This document shows positions 22,563-32,643 of a stretch of 64,000 bases of DNA, in pieces; positions within the stretch are counted from its first letter, which is position 1; each line of letters starts with the position of its first letter. Under the pieces are notes generated by a model that ran no database searches, was not told the DNA's origin, and worked only from the letters and a program-made list of their open reading frames with translations. The DNA is from Symbiodinium sp. CCMP2592 (taxonomy: Eukaryota > Sar > Dinophyceae > Suessiales > Symbiodiniaceae). The DNA lies in contig CAJNDT010000513.1 in assembly GCA_905221615.1 (NCBI GenBank), positions 744,001 through 808,000 of the forward strand, given 5' to 3'. The position numbers and the translations under genes were made by a program.

Positions 22563-23418
22563 TGGCGAAGTACAGGGACGAAGACGAGGCCTCTGGCCGG
22601 TCGGGCTGGAGATGGAACGGGCTGCTGCGAAGCAACGAAGCGATGAATACCGAACCGAACCATGTCCAGAACTGCAAAATTCAAAAGTTGCCCTGTTTGG
22701 ATTTCAAGCACCCTGGTGAGTGGAGGTGGACTCTGAAGCACCACCTGCAACTCCGTGAAGTACGACAATGCTGTGAACTGAAACTCCGAACTCAACAGCC
22801 GCCTGAGGTAAGAAGAACACTAGGCCTTTTGGCAGAGCACCTAAGAACGACATGAACCCATGAACCTCGATCCTAGAAGCCCAAGACCTACAAACCCTGC
22901 CAAGAAACCCCTAAACCGTAAACCTCAAATCCCCTAATCCCTAAACTACCCCCTAAACCCTAACCCCTAACCCCTAAACCTTAAACCCTAAACCCTAAAC
23001 CAAAAAAAGGCTCGGCAGAGCCTGGAGACTGGTCCGGCCCAGGAGGTGCCCTGCGTTCGAAGGCCTCGCGCTTTTGGTTTAGTAATTTAGGGGTTTAAGG
23101 TTTAGGGGTTTAGGGCTTAGGGGTTCGGGGGTTTAGGGGTTTAGGGGTTTAGGGTTTAGGGGTTTAGGGAGATTAAGGGTTTAGAAACCTTTAAACCCTA
23201 AGCCGCTTCAGGGTTTAGGCTTATGGTTTAGGCTGCAGGGTTTTGGGTAGCTCTTCTAAACCTCGAGCTTCGAACTCTGAACCGAAGACGGCCTCAGCAG
23301 TCCTTCTTTTTACTCAGGTTTGTGGGAGGTTCCGTTATAGCCCTCTACCCAGCCTGGGCTTGAACCCGAAAGCCCGAAATCCTCCATGCCCAAATCCGGG
23401 CTTCGATTTTGGGTTGAT

Positions 23419-23558
23419 CCAAGGGTAAAAGGAGGGACCCTTAATAAGGACCCCAAGGTATATACCCTTAATATAGCTATTATGTACTTATGTACCCATT
23501 ATACAGCCCATTATAGGGTAGGGGTCCCCATTAAGGGTCCCTTCTTTTCCCCTTTGAG
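23419..23558. mobile_element. Family H inverted-repeat element, copy H1
   Basis: Ends CAAGGGTAAAAGGAGGGACC and GGGTCCCTTCTTTTCCCCTTTG-like, about 140 bp, with inner TATATACCC. A 110-bp sister copy is at 39441-39550; the longer middle here accounts for the size difference. Confidence 0.75.
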
Positions 23559-23782
23559 TTGAACTGCGACCCGGTCCAACCCTGTAATGCCTCGAACTGC
23601 GCGATTCCGTTTTCTATGTACACAGAAACCTCCGGCCGAACCCTGCACTGCCTTTCGCAAGGCCTGTCCAGAATCTTGGAGCTCTCAAAGCTCACCGGCA
23701 AAATGCCCGCGCACTTCGATGTGCGAGCCGCTTCATGAGGCTCTGCGAATGACGCCCTCAACCCGAAGCCACGAACCTATAT

Positions 23783-23883
23783 GGGCGGTTGTCAAAATGA
23801 TGGTCCCTTTTGGGGTACCCTAAATATTAGGTGCCGTATTATATTAAGGACCCACAAAGGGACCCTAATTTTGACAACCACCC
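23783..23883. mobile_element. Family A inverted-repeat element, copy A2
   Basis: 101 bp with ends GGGCGGTTGTC and GACAACCACCC, flanked by a perfect ATAT duplication (23779-23782 and 23884-23887). Same body as A1. Confidence 0.85.
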
Positions 23884-24224
23884 ATATGATGCTTGCATAC
23901 AAAGCTTGACGAGTAGGAAGTCTTGTCTCTTCCCCAACACTTACAATATGCCTCGGGCCGTTCAGATGTTCGGATTTGAAACACCCTTCCCTAAACTCTA
24001 AATCCCAAGCCAGCCCGAAACCCTTCCTAGAACGCTCTTTGAAGCTATTCGAGGCCTCACCAGACGCGCCGCAGAACGTGGCGGCTCGAGTCCATGTCGA
24101 GCGCCTGGCTTCGAGATCCTAGAGTTTAGGGGTTAGGTTGGGTACTGCCCTACCCTGTAACAGTCTATCGTAAGGGTCATATAAAAGGGCTGTCTGGAAG
24201 TATACTCTGAATATTGCCCAAAAC

Positions 24225-24415
24225 CCTGAACCCTAAAACCTAAACCCTGAACCCTAAACTCTTCTGAGGCATATTCTGAATACTGCCTAAAACCCTGAAC
24301 ATCCCTGAACCCTAAAACCTAAAACCCTGAACCCTGAACCCTAAACCCTAAACCCTAAACCCTAAACCCTAAACCCTAAAACCTAAACCCTGAACCCTGA
24401 ACCCTCAACGCTGGT
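24225..24415. repeat. CCCTAAA/CCCTGAA array
   Basis: About 190 bp of mixed CCCTAAA and CCCTGAA units, including six consecutive perfect CCCTAAA units near 24340-24380. Confidence 0.88.
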
Positions 24416-25013
24416 ACAGAGTCCAAGGTTTCGGGCTTGAGGCATCCTGAAAAACTCCCTAAGGTGCGCTAGGCTTCGGTGTTGTCGGGTTTGGGAGGTG
24501 GGAGTTTAGGGTTTGAGGGTTTGAGGGTTTAGGGTTCATATGGGTTTAGGTTTTGAGTTTAGGATTTGAGGGTTTAGGGTTCATAAGGGTTTAGGGTTTA
24601 GGGATTTAGGGTGACGGTAGCAGCCGAGCTTTTGGACTCAAGGTTCGCGTTTCGGGCCGGGGAGCTTTCAACTCTGCGAAGATACATCTTCCAATCCATC
24701 CGGAAAACTCAGGACATGGAGTGAAAACCCCTAAACCCTAGACCCTAAACTCTAAACCAAAATCCCTCAACCCTAAACCCTAACCCTAAAGAATCCCTAA
24801 ACCCTAAACTCTAAACCCTAACCCTGAACCGTTCATGCTTCAGGACTCGAACTCGACACCTTTTTGATGCAGCTCGGGGCATGTCTGCGTGTCGGATTGC
24901 ACTTCGCTGTATAGCACCTTTGGCTATAACTTCTCGCTTTTTAGAAGTCTGTGCTGCGCGTCGTGCGTGCAGACCGTGAAGCAAGGTAACTACCACTCTC
25001 TGATTACCTATAC

Positions 25014-25116
25014 GGGAGCTTCCGAAGAGAGGGGACCCTAATATAGTATCCTCAATAGAAGGATCCGTATAATAAGGACCCCAGAATAGGGTACCCCTAG
25101 TTTTCCGGAAACTCCC
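25014..25116. mobile_element. Family D inverted-repeat element, copy D1
   Basis: 103 bp with ends GGGAGCTTCCGAA and TTCCGGAAACTCCC, flanked by a perfect ATAC duplication (25010-25013 and 25117-25120). Inner GGGGACCCTAATATAGTA and AGGATCC are shared with D2-D4. It lies about 50 bp past the M6 stop codon. Confidence 0.85.
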
Positions 25117-25164
25117 ATACATCTGCATCTCTGGCAGTTGACTACACTGCCTGGGTTACTGAGC

Positions 25165-28100
25165 TCATTCGGCTGCCGGCTCCGAATCCTGCGTCTGCGG
25201 CTTCCCGTCAGTCTCGGTTTCCGACACACCCGCAGTGAAGAGGTGGACTTTTAGCCCGATCTCAGGCCACTTCTTGACCAACTCGACATAGGCTGGCAAT
25301 GTAAGCACTCGGCTTGAGTTGTCTTTGATGAAAGACAGGCAAGCCTGTTCCAGCCGCTTCGCCTGGAGCAGATGCGCTTGGCAGAGGATGTCGCACACCT
25401 GCGACGCGTTGACTTCTTCGGCAAGCGTCGCCTCGCACCAAAGTTGAAGCCGCTTGACTTGATACTTGTGGCTCACACTCAGGAGCGCTTGAACAAAAGA
25501 CAACTGCAGGCTGTCATTGGCATCCTCGTCGTCCCAAGACTGCAGCTCCCGGGCATCCGGCAGGTGATCGGTGTAGAGAAACTCAAGGAAAGCCTTGAAG
25601 GTCGCGGCATCGCAGTCCTCGATCACGATGACTTTCGAGACGCTCTCCTGCATACCGGCCGTAAGCTGCTTGCTGAGCACCTCGGATCGCGCACAGAGAA
25701 TCTGGGAGTGCGCCTCAATCTCCTCGCCCTGCACCATAAACCGCACGTCGCTGCAGGTGCCTTCCTTCAAGAGTGCCTGCATATCCTCAAGGATGGTCGG
25801 CTCGGGAACCTCAGCCTCATTGGCAAGGCTTAAGGGCTGCGATGTGCCGCCTTCGTCAGGGCGGACCTCCAGCTCGAACTTCAACATGAGGGTGTCGTTC
25901 TCCACCCACTCGGACTGCAGCAGCTCCTCATAGCTCAGCCCGAAGATGCCCAGTGAAGACGGAGGATGGCCATCCAAATGCACATCGGGGCCGTATGCGC
26001 AAATCTTGATGCTGCTGCCCAGGTGGACCGCGTCGCATGTCTCTCCCCACTGCACAAACTCCCCATTCCATGCCTTGACGTAGATGCTATACCGAATGGC
26101 AAGACACTCCTCTGTCCTCAACAGTATGGCAAGCGACCCGTGCTGCTGTTGCTGCCTGCACAAATCTTTTTGCCAGGGGCTGTATTCAAAGTAGAACGTC
26201 TCGTCGCCAAGATCAAACGGCAGGGAGCAGACGAAACGCTGCTGTCGCTGCTTCAGCATGCCTTTCAACCAGGAAAATCCCTCGATTTTCCAGACATGCT
26301 CGCCCCGGAGGACCGTGTCCGCGCAGTTGATGCTTGTTCCACTTCTTGCTTTCATGACGTGTTGTTTTCTGGGTAGATATTCAACATATGGACGCCCACG
26401 GTCGTCGTCAACGGAGCGCCGATGCCTCTCTTGAGACTCGTTTGCTGTCTGCTGCTGCTCCAGCCTGCCTCGGCTTAGGTTTTGGGGTTTTGGGGTTTAG
26501 GCTTCTTCAAGGTTTAGGATTCCGGATTTAGGATTTAGGAGTTCCGGGTTTAGGATTTAGGAGTTTTTGGTTTAGGCTAGGATTCCGTGTTTAGGATTTA
26601 GAAGTTTTGGGCTTTTGGCTTAGGCTTTAAGGCTTAGGATGTCGGGCTTCGGGCTTAGGACTCGGGGTTCACCTTAAGCCGGAATAGCCTACCTTTTTAA
26701 GGACTTATATAAGGAAATCATAATAAGGAACCTTAAAAAGGTAGGTTATTCCGGCTTAAGGTAGGGTTTAGGACTCCAGCCTGCCTCTCATCTGCTCCAG
26801 CTCTCTGCGCAGCCTCCACCGCTCATCAGCGTGCGCGATCCTCTGCTCTTGTTCAGGACGCCACAAAGTCAAGCTACGATACATACGCAAAGCATATGAC
26901 ACTTCCGTATAACGTTTACTATATATCCCTACTCTGGCAACCTATATGAAGCTCCCCAAAAACCGAAGAAAATCCAAGCACGATCACTTGTATTCTCTTC
27001 AAACTCAGTAAAGTCACTAGAGGCATGGTAACTTAAACTGAAGTTCCTTAAGGTTACTGAATGGATTTTGGGATCTAAAACCCTACTATTTGGGTACTTG
27101 GACCCTCTAGGTAAATGAGTTTAACCAAGTCTATATTTGGGATCCTACCCTAAACCCTAAACCCAACTAGGTTCCTATACTAAAGTAACTAGGGTTCCTT
27201 AAAGGGCTCCTTAAAGGGCTCCTTGAAGGGCTCCTTGAAGGGATCTATAGGGTTTAGGGATTTTTTGAGCGCCTTTCTTCTCCCGCAAGTGTTACTCTTG
27301 ATCGGAATCCGCAAATTTTAGGGTTTAGGGTCTCCTTGACGCTATCCGATCCTTAACAGCATCCTTCAACCCTGGAGCCTCAACCATTTCCTTATATGTT
27401 AGGTACGGCCCCCATACAGTAAGAGTCTATAGTAAGGCTACTATCAAGGTCCTTCTACTATCTAAATTCTGAATAGTATTCGACTACTACTGAGTGGGGG
27501 CCGCACCCAACTTATATAAGAAGAGCGCGGCACCCTCAACAGCCTGCAACAATCAGAAGAACCCTAGCACGTATAGCGGCCGGAATAGTTACTCATATTA
27601 TTCCTATGGATCCATATCATACTTATACCATAGAGTTTCATCCAGAACCACATTCTAATCACTAATGACCTACACCCGTCCTAAACCCTAAACTCTACAC
27701 TCTTCCGGGTGGGGATTTAGCGCTTGTGTCGTATACCTATAATGAGCAGACTCGACCCTCTTCAGAAGAGCAGTGCTACTGATAAGGAGACCCTAAACCC
27801 TCAAATTTAAGGAACTTGAGTTTCAGTTACCATGCTTGTAGCTAGTTTTAAAACCCTCAGAAGATCAGAGGCTCTCCACCCTACTTACCCCTAAACAACC
27901 CCTAAACCCCTAACCCCTAGACAAACCCTAAACACGCCCTAAACAACCCCTAAACCCCTAAACCCCTAAACTCTAAACTCTAAAGCCCTAATCCCCTAAA
28001 CCCCTAAACCCTAAACCCCTTAACCCCTATCCCCTAACCCCGAAGCCCCTAAAACCCTGCAGTTCAGCAGAGGCTCTCCACCGTGATCTCTGCCCCGCGG

Positions 28101-28900
28101 GCCTCCTCCGCCTCCGTCTGCCGCCTGGTGGCCTCGGTGGCAGCGCGCTGCTCCGGTTTGGGGATGGGGCTTCTAGGGCGCTTTGGGGGGGATCATGGGA
28201 CTTAGTAAGGTGAGGGTTAGGGTTAAGGGTTCCTTTAAAAGGAATCTATAAGGGTTCCTATAATGGGATCTATAAGGGTTTAGGGTCTACTTGGAGGATC
28301 ATGGGACTTAGTAAGTATGGTTATAAGTACCTTAATTGGGGTTATAAGTATAGTTACCCTAAGTAAAACCCTAGTTACTAAGTCCCATAATCCTTTAAGT
28401 AGGGTTTATAGGGCTTAATGGGTTCAGGGGTTTAGAGAGTTCTAGGGTTTATAGGGGTTTAGGGGTGCAAGGTTTAGGGGATAGGGCTTATAGGTCCTAT
28501 AGGGCTTATAGGGCTTATCTTACCTTTGGTTAGTAGGGAATGGAGGAATGGGGTACAATTATAACTACTGTTACTACCATTCTTCCATTCCCTACGAACC
28601 AAAGGTAAGTTGTAGGGTTTATAGGGCTTAGAGGGTTCAGGGGTTTGGAGGGTACAGGGGTTTCGAGGGTTTAGGGATTTAGGGACTTAGGGTTTTTGGA
28701 TTAGGGCTTAGGGGTTATAGGTTTTATAAGGTTTAGGCTTTACGGGGTTTGGGGTGTAGAGCTTAAGGCTTGAAAGGGTTTATAGGGCTTATAGGCTTTA
28801 TAAGGCTTAGTGCTCAAGGTTTAGGGGTAGTTTTGGGTTTCCCGGGGTTTGGGGTGGCCTCGATGGCGGCGCGCAGCTCCTCGGCGGTCATGGCCGCCAT
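25165..28900 (-). CDS. MATH-BTB domain protein M6 (split gene)
   Basis: Family member with introns. Exon 1, 28900-28859, encodes MAAMTAEELRAAIE. Exon 2 starts at 28132 and encodes ATRRQTEAEEARGAEI; its 3' end near 28090 is not resolved. Exon 3, about 26860-26785, encodes the coiled-coil part QRIAHADERWRLRRELEQM. The last exon, 26468-25165, encodes RLEQQQTANES, then MATH (EHVWKIEGFSWLKGML), BTB (TCSDVRFMVQGEEIEAHSQ) and the BACK-like tail. Intron 1 (28858-28133) is GC...AG inside a 9-bp direct repeat GAGGCCACC. The last intron (26784-26469) is GC...AG inside a 14-bp direct repeat. The junction of exons 2 and 3 is uncertain: copies of GGTGGAGAGCCTCTG at about 28070 and 27860 suggest at least one further insertion there. 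The continuous part alone would give a 396-residue protein from an internal Met. Confidence 0.72.
26469..26784 (-). repeat. M6 intron bounded by a 14-bp direct repeat
   Basis: CTCCAGCCTGCCTC (plus strand) occurs at 26459-26472 and 26773-26786. On the gene strand the donor is AGAG|GCAGGC and the acceptor GCCGAG|GCAGGC, both within the repeat, and splicing keeps the frame. The filling is decayed TTTAGG-rich sequence plus a family B element. This fits intron birth by insertion with a target duplication. Confidence 0.75.
26671..26762. mobile_element. Family B inverted-repeat element, copy B1
   Basis: The ends ACCTTAAGCCGGAATAGCCT and its inverse (AATAACCTACC on the other arm) enclose ACTTATATAAGGAAATCAT. 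It lies inside the last intron of M6. Relatives B2 and B3 also lie inside introns (of M10). Confidence 0.78.
26880..28050. other. M6 inter-exon sequence
   Basis: About 1.2 kb without coding signal between exon 3 and exon 2. It includes a K-type inverted repeat (27392-27540), a run of tandem GGGCTCCTT units near 27200-27245, CCCTAAA stretches (about 27895-28050), and at 27860 a copy of the exon 2 boundary sequence. Confidence 0.5.
27392..27540. mobile_element. Family K inverted-repeat element (single copy)
   Basis: CTTATATGTTAGGTACGGCC on the left is mirrored by GGCCGCACCCAACTTATATAAG-like sequence on the right, about 148 bp. Single copy in this window. Confidence 0.6.
28305..28394. mobile_element. 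Family G inverted-repeat element, copy G3
   Basis: Ends GGATCATGGGACTTAGTAAG and CTTACTAAGTCC-like inverse with CATAATCC. A solo left half of the same element lies just upstream (about 28189-28210). Both are in M6 intron 1. Confidence 0.75.
28519..28610. mobile_element. Family C inverted-repeat element, copy C1
   Basis: Ends CTTACCTTTGGTTAGTAGGG and its inverse ACGAACCAAAGGTAAG, with GGAATGGAGGAATGG arms. It lies in M6 intron 1. Both outer ends read AGGTAAG outward, the classic 5' splice-site consensus. Confidence 0.8.
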
Positions 28901-29026
28901 GGGGAGAAGCCGACGAGCTGGGAGCTGAATTGATGGGCTTTAAGGGTTTAGGGGTACTGGGTTTAGGGTTTAGGGTTTAGGGGTTTAGGGGTTTAGGGTT
29001 TAGGGGTTTAGGGTTTAGGGTTTAGG

Positions 29027-29128
29027 GTTGTTGATGATATGATTCCTGCATGGCCCATAATAAGGAATACACCATAATTCCCATACTTTAAGGTCCTTAA
29101 GGTAATGCAGGATTTTTATCACCAACCG
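29027..29128. mobile_element. Family F inverted-repeat element, copy F1
   Basis: Ends GTTGATGATATGATTCCTGC and its inverse AGGATTTTTATCACCAAC, with inner CATAATAAGGAATACACC as in F2 and F3. It abuts a TTTAGGG array. Confidence 0.78.
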
Positions 29129-30113
29129 TAGTTTAGGCTTTGGGTTTAAGAGGTCTAGGGTCTAGGCTTTAGGGGTTACGTCTTTCATGCAGGGTTCTGT
29201 TAGGGTTTTAAAGGCTCTCATATTGCGTATGATTTTTTATGGGTTGCTGTGCAGTTCTAGAAGGGCTTTGTCCAGAATATTTTCAGCTAGGGTTTATGAA
29301 GCTCTTGTTGGAATACTGTATGGGGATATTCATAGAGTACATGATGTCTAATTTCCGGTTGGGCTAACTTAACTTAGATTAAGTTCCTTGACGTGCTGGG
29401 AATAGCATAGGGTGGGGGTTGAGCCGGCTGCCGAATGCGGTTTCCAGCGTTTCGGGTGGAGTCAGGTGTTGAGGGGTTCTGTAAAGGCTTCGGGGTTGAA
29501 GGCTCGTCTACCGGCTGCGTACGCCGAACCCAAACCCAAATCCAAAAACCTAAACACCGAAAATCCTAGAAACCTAAACTCAAAACCCCAAAACCCAAAA
29601 CCCGTAAACCCGCCCAGCTCCTATAAATCCTGAAGCCTCCACCCTGACGAAAACCCATGTGAAGAAGCACCAAAGCAAAAAGGCCGCCACCCTAAACCCC
29701 CAAATCGCACGAGTCTCGAATCTCTACATTGGACGCTTTCTGGGGACTTGTGTTTGAGCTTTCAGTATTCTTTCTTTGTTGGTCGGGGGGGGTTGTGTCT
29801 TAGGGTTTTAGGGCTTAGCGATTGGGGTTTAAAGTTTGAGACGCCGCCTTCGGGATTCTGAGGAGTTCGGGGTTCAGGTCTCTAGGGTTTAGGATAGAGG
29901 ACTCTTGGGGGTTTCATGTTTAAGTTGTATAGGACTTTGTGGTTTAGGGATTAGGGTTTAGGGCTTGGGGCACCCTAAAGCCTAGACCCTTATTGCAGCC
30001 CTTTAACGATTCTGAAGCCCCCTGCGCCTCAGCCGCGGCGAAGGCTTCTAGTCATGTCGGAGACCCTGGGCCAGTCCCCAAAGGGTACGGCACCCTTATG
30101 AAACCCAGAGAGC

Positions 30114-30212
30114 CCAATACCCCTTACTTAAGGAATATGGCTTAAATTATATAGGGCTTCATATGTTGATTTAAGCTATATTCCTTAATTAAGGGGTATT
30201 GGGTTCTCTGGG
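30114..30212. mobile_element. Family E inverted-repeat element, copy E3
   Basis: Ends CCCAGAGAGCCCAATACCCC and its inverse. Closest to E1. Confidence 0.8.
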
Positions 30213-30951
30213 AACGGACCCTAAAAGGGACCCTAGTTTGGAGAGCTGCCCTTGTAGTGCCCTTAAAGGAAGGGCTTATAGCCTTATAGATGCCCTTTAA
30301 GGAACTCTAAAAAGGTACCCTAATCTATGATACTTTTGAGGTGCTGAAGAGCACCCAAAGCGCCCAGATGATCCCGAAACACTCAATCGACTTAGGGCTT
30401 ACGGTCTATAGAGCTTAGTAGGACTTAGCATCTAGAGTTTAGTGTTTAAGGTTTCGGGTTCCAGACAGCGACTTAGAGCGTTGGGTTTAAATAGAGTTTG
30501 CCGCGTAAGGCGCCGAAGATTCACCCAACTCTCTGGCGCTCTGGATGTGGCTTAGGCTTTAGGGCTTAGGGTTTAAGGTTCAGGGCATAGATTAGGGTAC
30601 CTTAGAAAGAGAGGGGAACAAAAAGGCTATAAGGGCTTCTGTAGGGTTCCTTCAAGGTTTAGGGTTTAGGGCTATGGGAGGCGAAGACTGCCGAAGACCT
30701 TGGCGTCCGTTGGGCCCAACCCACCTGGAAGCCTGAAAATCTGCCCTAGAATACAACCCCAGCCAAACCCCAAATTCAGAGGGTTTAGGGTTTAGAGGTT
30801 TAGGGGTTTAGGGTTTTAGGGGTTTAGGGTTTAGGGTTTTGGGGTTTAGGGTTTAGGGTTTAGGGTCCCACAGGACTGCCTGGAACCTAGAAGCCTCAAG
30901 CCGAAACCCTAAACCTCCAAATCCAAACCCCAAAAGGCCCTAAATCTATAT

Positions 30952-31052
30952 GGCGGCTTCCGAAAACAGGGGACCCTAATATAGTACCCTAGATAGTAGG
31001 ATCCTTATTGTAAGGACCCCAAAATAAGGTACCCCGAATTTTGGAAACTCCC
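30952..31052. mobile_element. Family D inverted-repeat element, copy D2
   Basis: Ends GGCGGCTTCCGAAAA and GGAAACTCCC, flanked by a perfect ATAT duplication (30948-30951 and 31053-31056). Body as in D1. Confidence 0.84.
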
Positions 31053-31201
31053 ATATGCGAAGCCCTGGACCACCCTGAACCCAATCCCTAGACCCGTGGC
31101 TTGGGGTTAAGAATTCGTTGTCGTGCGCTTTTGGTCTATGATGGTCTATGCATTCGGGTTCTGGGTTGTCCGTCTACGCCATGGTGACTAAGCCACTACT
31201 A

Positions 31202-31302
31202 CGGTGAATGATATAAATCCTGCATTACCCATAATAAGGAATATACCATAATTCCCATAGTTTAGGGTCCTTAAGGGACTGCAGGAATTTTATCAACAAC
31301 CG
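31202..31302. mobile_element. Family F inverted-repeat element, copy F2
   Basis: CGGTGAATGATATAAATCCT at the left and its inverse with TTATCAACAACCG at the right; the body is almost identical to F1. Confidence 0.8.
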
Positions 31303-31382
31303 GAGTACCCTACCGCGAAGGGCTCGTCCGCAGGGAGCATGGCGCGAGGCCGTAGCTGCGAGAATCGGTTTGGGGTATACTT

Positions 31383-31482
31383 GGGCGGTTGTCAAAATTA
31401 GGGTTCCTTTTTGGATCCCTAATATAGTACGGCACCTATTATTTAGGGTACCCAAAAGGGACCATAATTTTGACAATCACCC
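31383..31482. mobile_element. Family A inverted-repeat element, copy A3
   Basis: 100 bp, ends GGGCGGTTGTC and GACAATCACCC. The flanking tetranucleotides ACTT and ATTT differ at one base, so the duplication has decayed or was imperfect. Confidence 0.8.
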
Positions 31483-32533
31483 ATTTAAGTAAAACTGCAT
31501 AAGCACTATGACGGAATGCTGTTCCTGATTCTTCGGGCCCCGTATGGTAACCAGATCTCAAGCTTCAGAACTGCGAATATAGAGCTCCCGAACCACAAGA
31601 CCAAGTCCTGAGATGGGTTTGCACCATCAGACACTGAAACTTAAAGCCACATGCAGAGAGCCCATACCGCGAAAATCCTATACAAACTAAGCCAAGGAGC
31701 CCCGGAAGGAGGTTTTCCTCTCTCCCGGCCTAGGTCGGCCCTGAAGCACCTGCAAGCAGACTGCTGCTTCGGGCCTAAGGTGCCGCAAGCGCATCTAGGG
31801 GCGTGAAGCAATAATAATTGAAGGTTTCCTGAATACTTAGCAATAATATTTTAAGGTTTCCTCATTATGACTCTATGACTGTACTATAATATATCCCCAA
31901 CAGCCTATTCTATCTATCAAGGCCCCTATATCATGGGCTCGTTGGGCTTGGGCTTTAGACTTCTTCCTGCGGTGGGTCTTTGGGAGTTGGTTGACAGTTG
32001 ACCGCCTTGGGAAGGAAGAGGTCAGGTTTGACGCTCCACGATTGCGCCGTGTGGGAGAAGGGAACTAAGCCCCAAACACTGAACCGTTAACTTATATCAT
32101 GGGAACAAGTTTCGTCTTCGTGCCCAGGGTCCGCAATTACGAAGCAGCTGCTAGCATGGAGCAAAACGGTTGAGATGCCCCAAAGCTTCATGGTCATAGA
32201 CTAGATGTTTAGAGTGTCCCCTCATCGCCCCTACATAGCGATACTCTCGTGTACACCGACTAACCCGGACTATCAAAACACGCATGCCCCGAAAGACCAG
32301 GTCTTCACTTCTTTGATGTCAGCTTCGGGCACTGACCTCTGTCGGATTTAACAATCATCCTGCAGCACAAATGCTACATACATGCCGGTCATCAAGCACC
32401 TTACATTCCCCGGGCCCTCGGCGAATCATTGAGTTCAAGCACCGCGGAGTCTATGCTTCGGAGCACTGCTGCTGAGGCAGTTGTCCTCAGCCGGCCACCT
32501 GCACCGATTCCTGGTTCTGCGGTTTTGCCACAT

Positions 32534-32643
32534 GGGAGTTTCCGAAATTGGGGGTCCCTGATATAGTACCCTAAGTAGTAGGATCCAGATTATAGGGACC
32601 CCAAATCAGGTACCCCTATTTACCCCGATTTTCGGAAACTCCC
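32534..32643. mobile_element. Family D element inside the 3' end of M7, copy D3
   Basis: 110 bp, ends GGGAGTTTCCGAAA and TTTTCGGAAACTCCC, flanked by a perfect ACAT duplication (32530-32533 and 32644-32647). On the gene strand it interrupts codons ATG GAT GT, and the M7 frame reads nine codons further before a stop. Beyond the element the frame of the family's Gln/Glu-rich tail (AKPQNQESVQVAG) is still intact to a stop codon, so the insertion is probably recent. Confidence 0.88.

Larger units (their letters stand above)
22563..25164. other. Intergenic region M6-M5
   Basis: No supported gene. It contains the M5 5' flank (to about 22640), TTTAGGG/CCCTAAA stretches (about 22900-23000, 23080-23210, 24225-24415, 24500-24620 and 24725-24835), an H element (23419-23558), an A element (23783-23883) and a D element (25014-25116) just past the M6 stop. 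Confidence 0.6.
28901..32533. other. Intergenic region M7-M6
   Basis: No supported gene. It is dense in inverted-repeat elements: F1 (29027-29128), E3 (30114-30212), D2 (30952-31052), F2 (31202-31302) and A3 (31383-31482), plus TTTAGGG stretches (about 28930-29030 and 30780-30865). A conserved 3'-flank block of M7 resembling those of M2-M5 lies at about 32300-32410. Confidence 0.6.
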
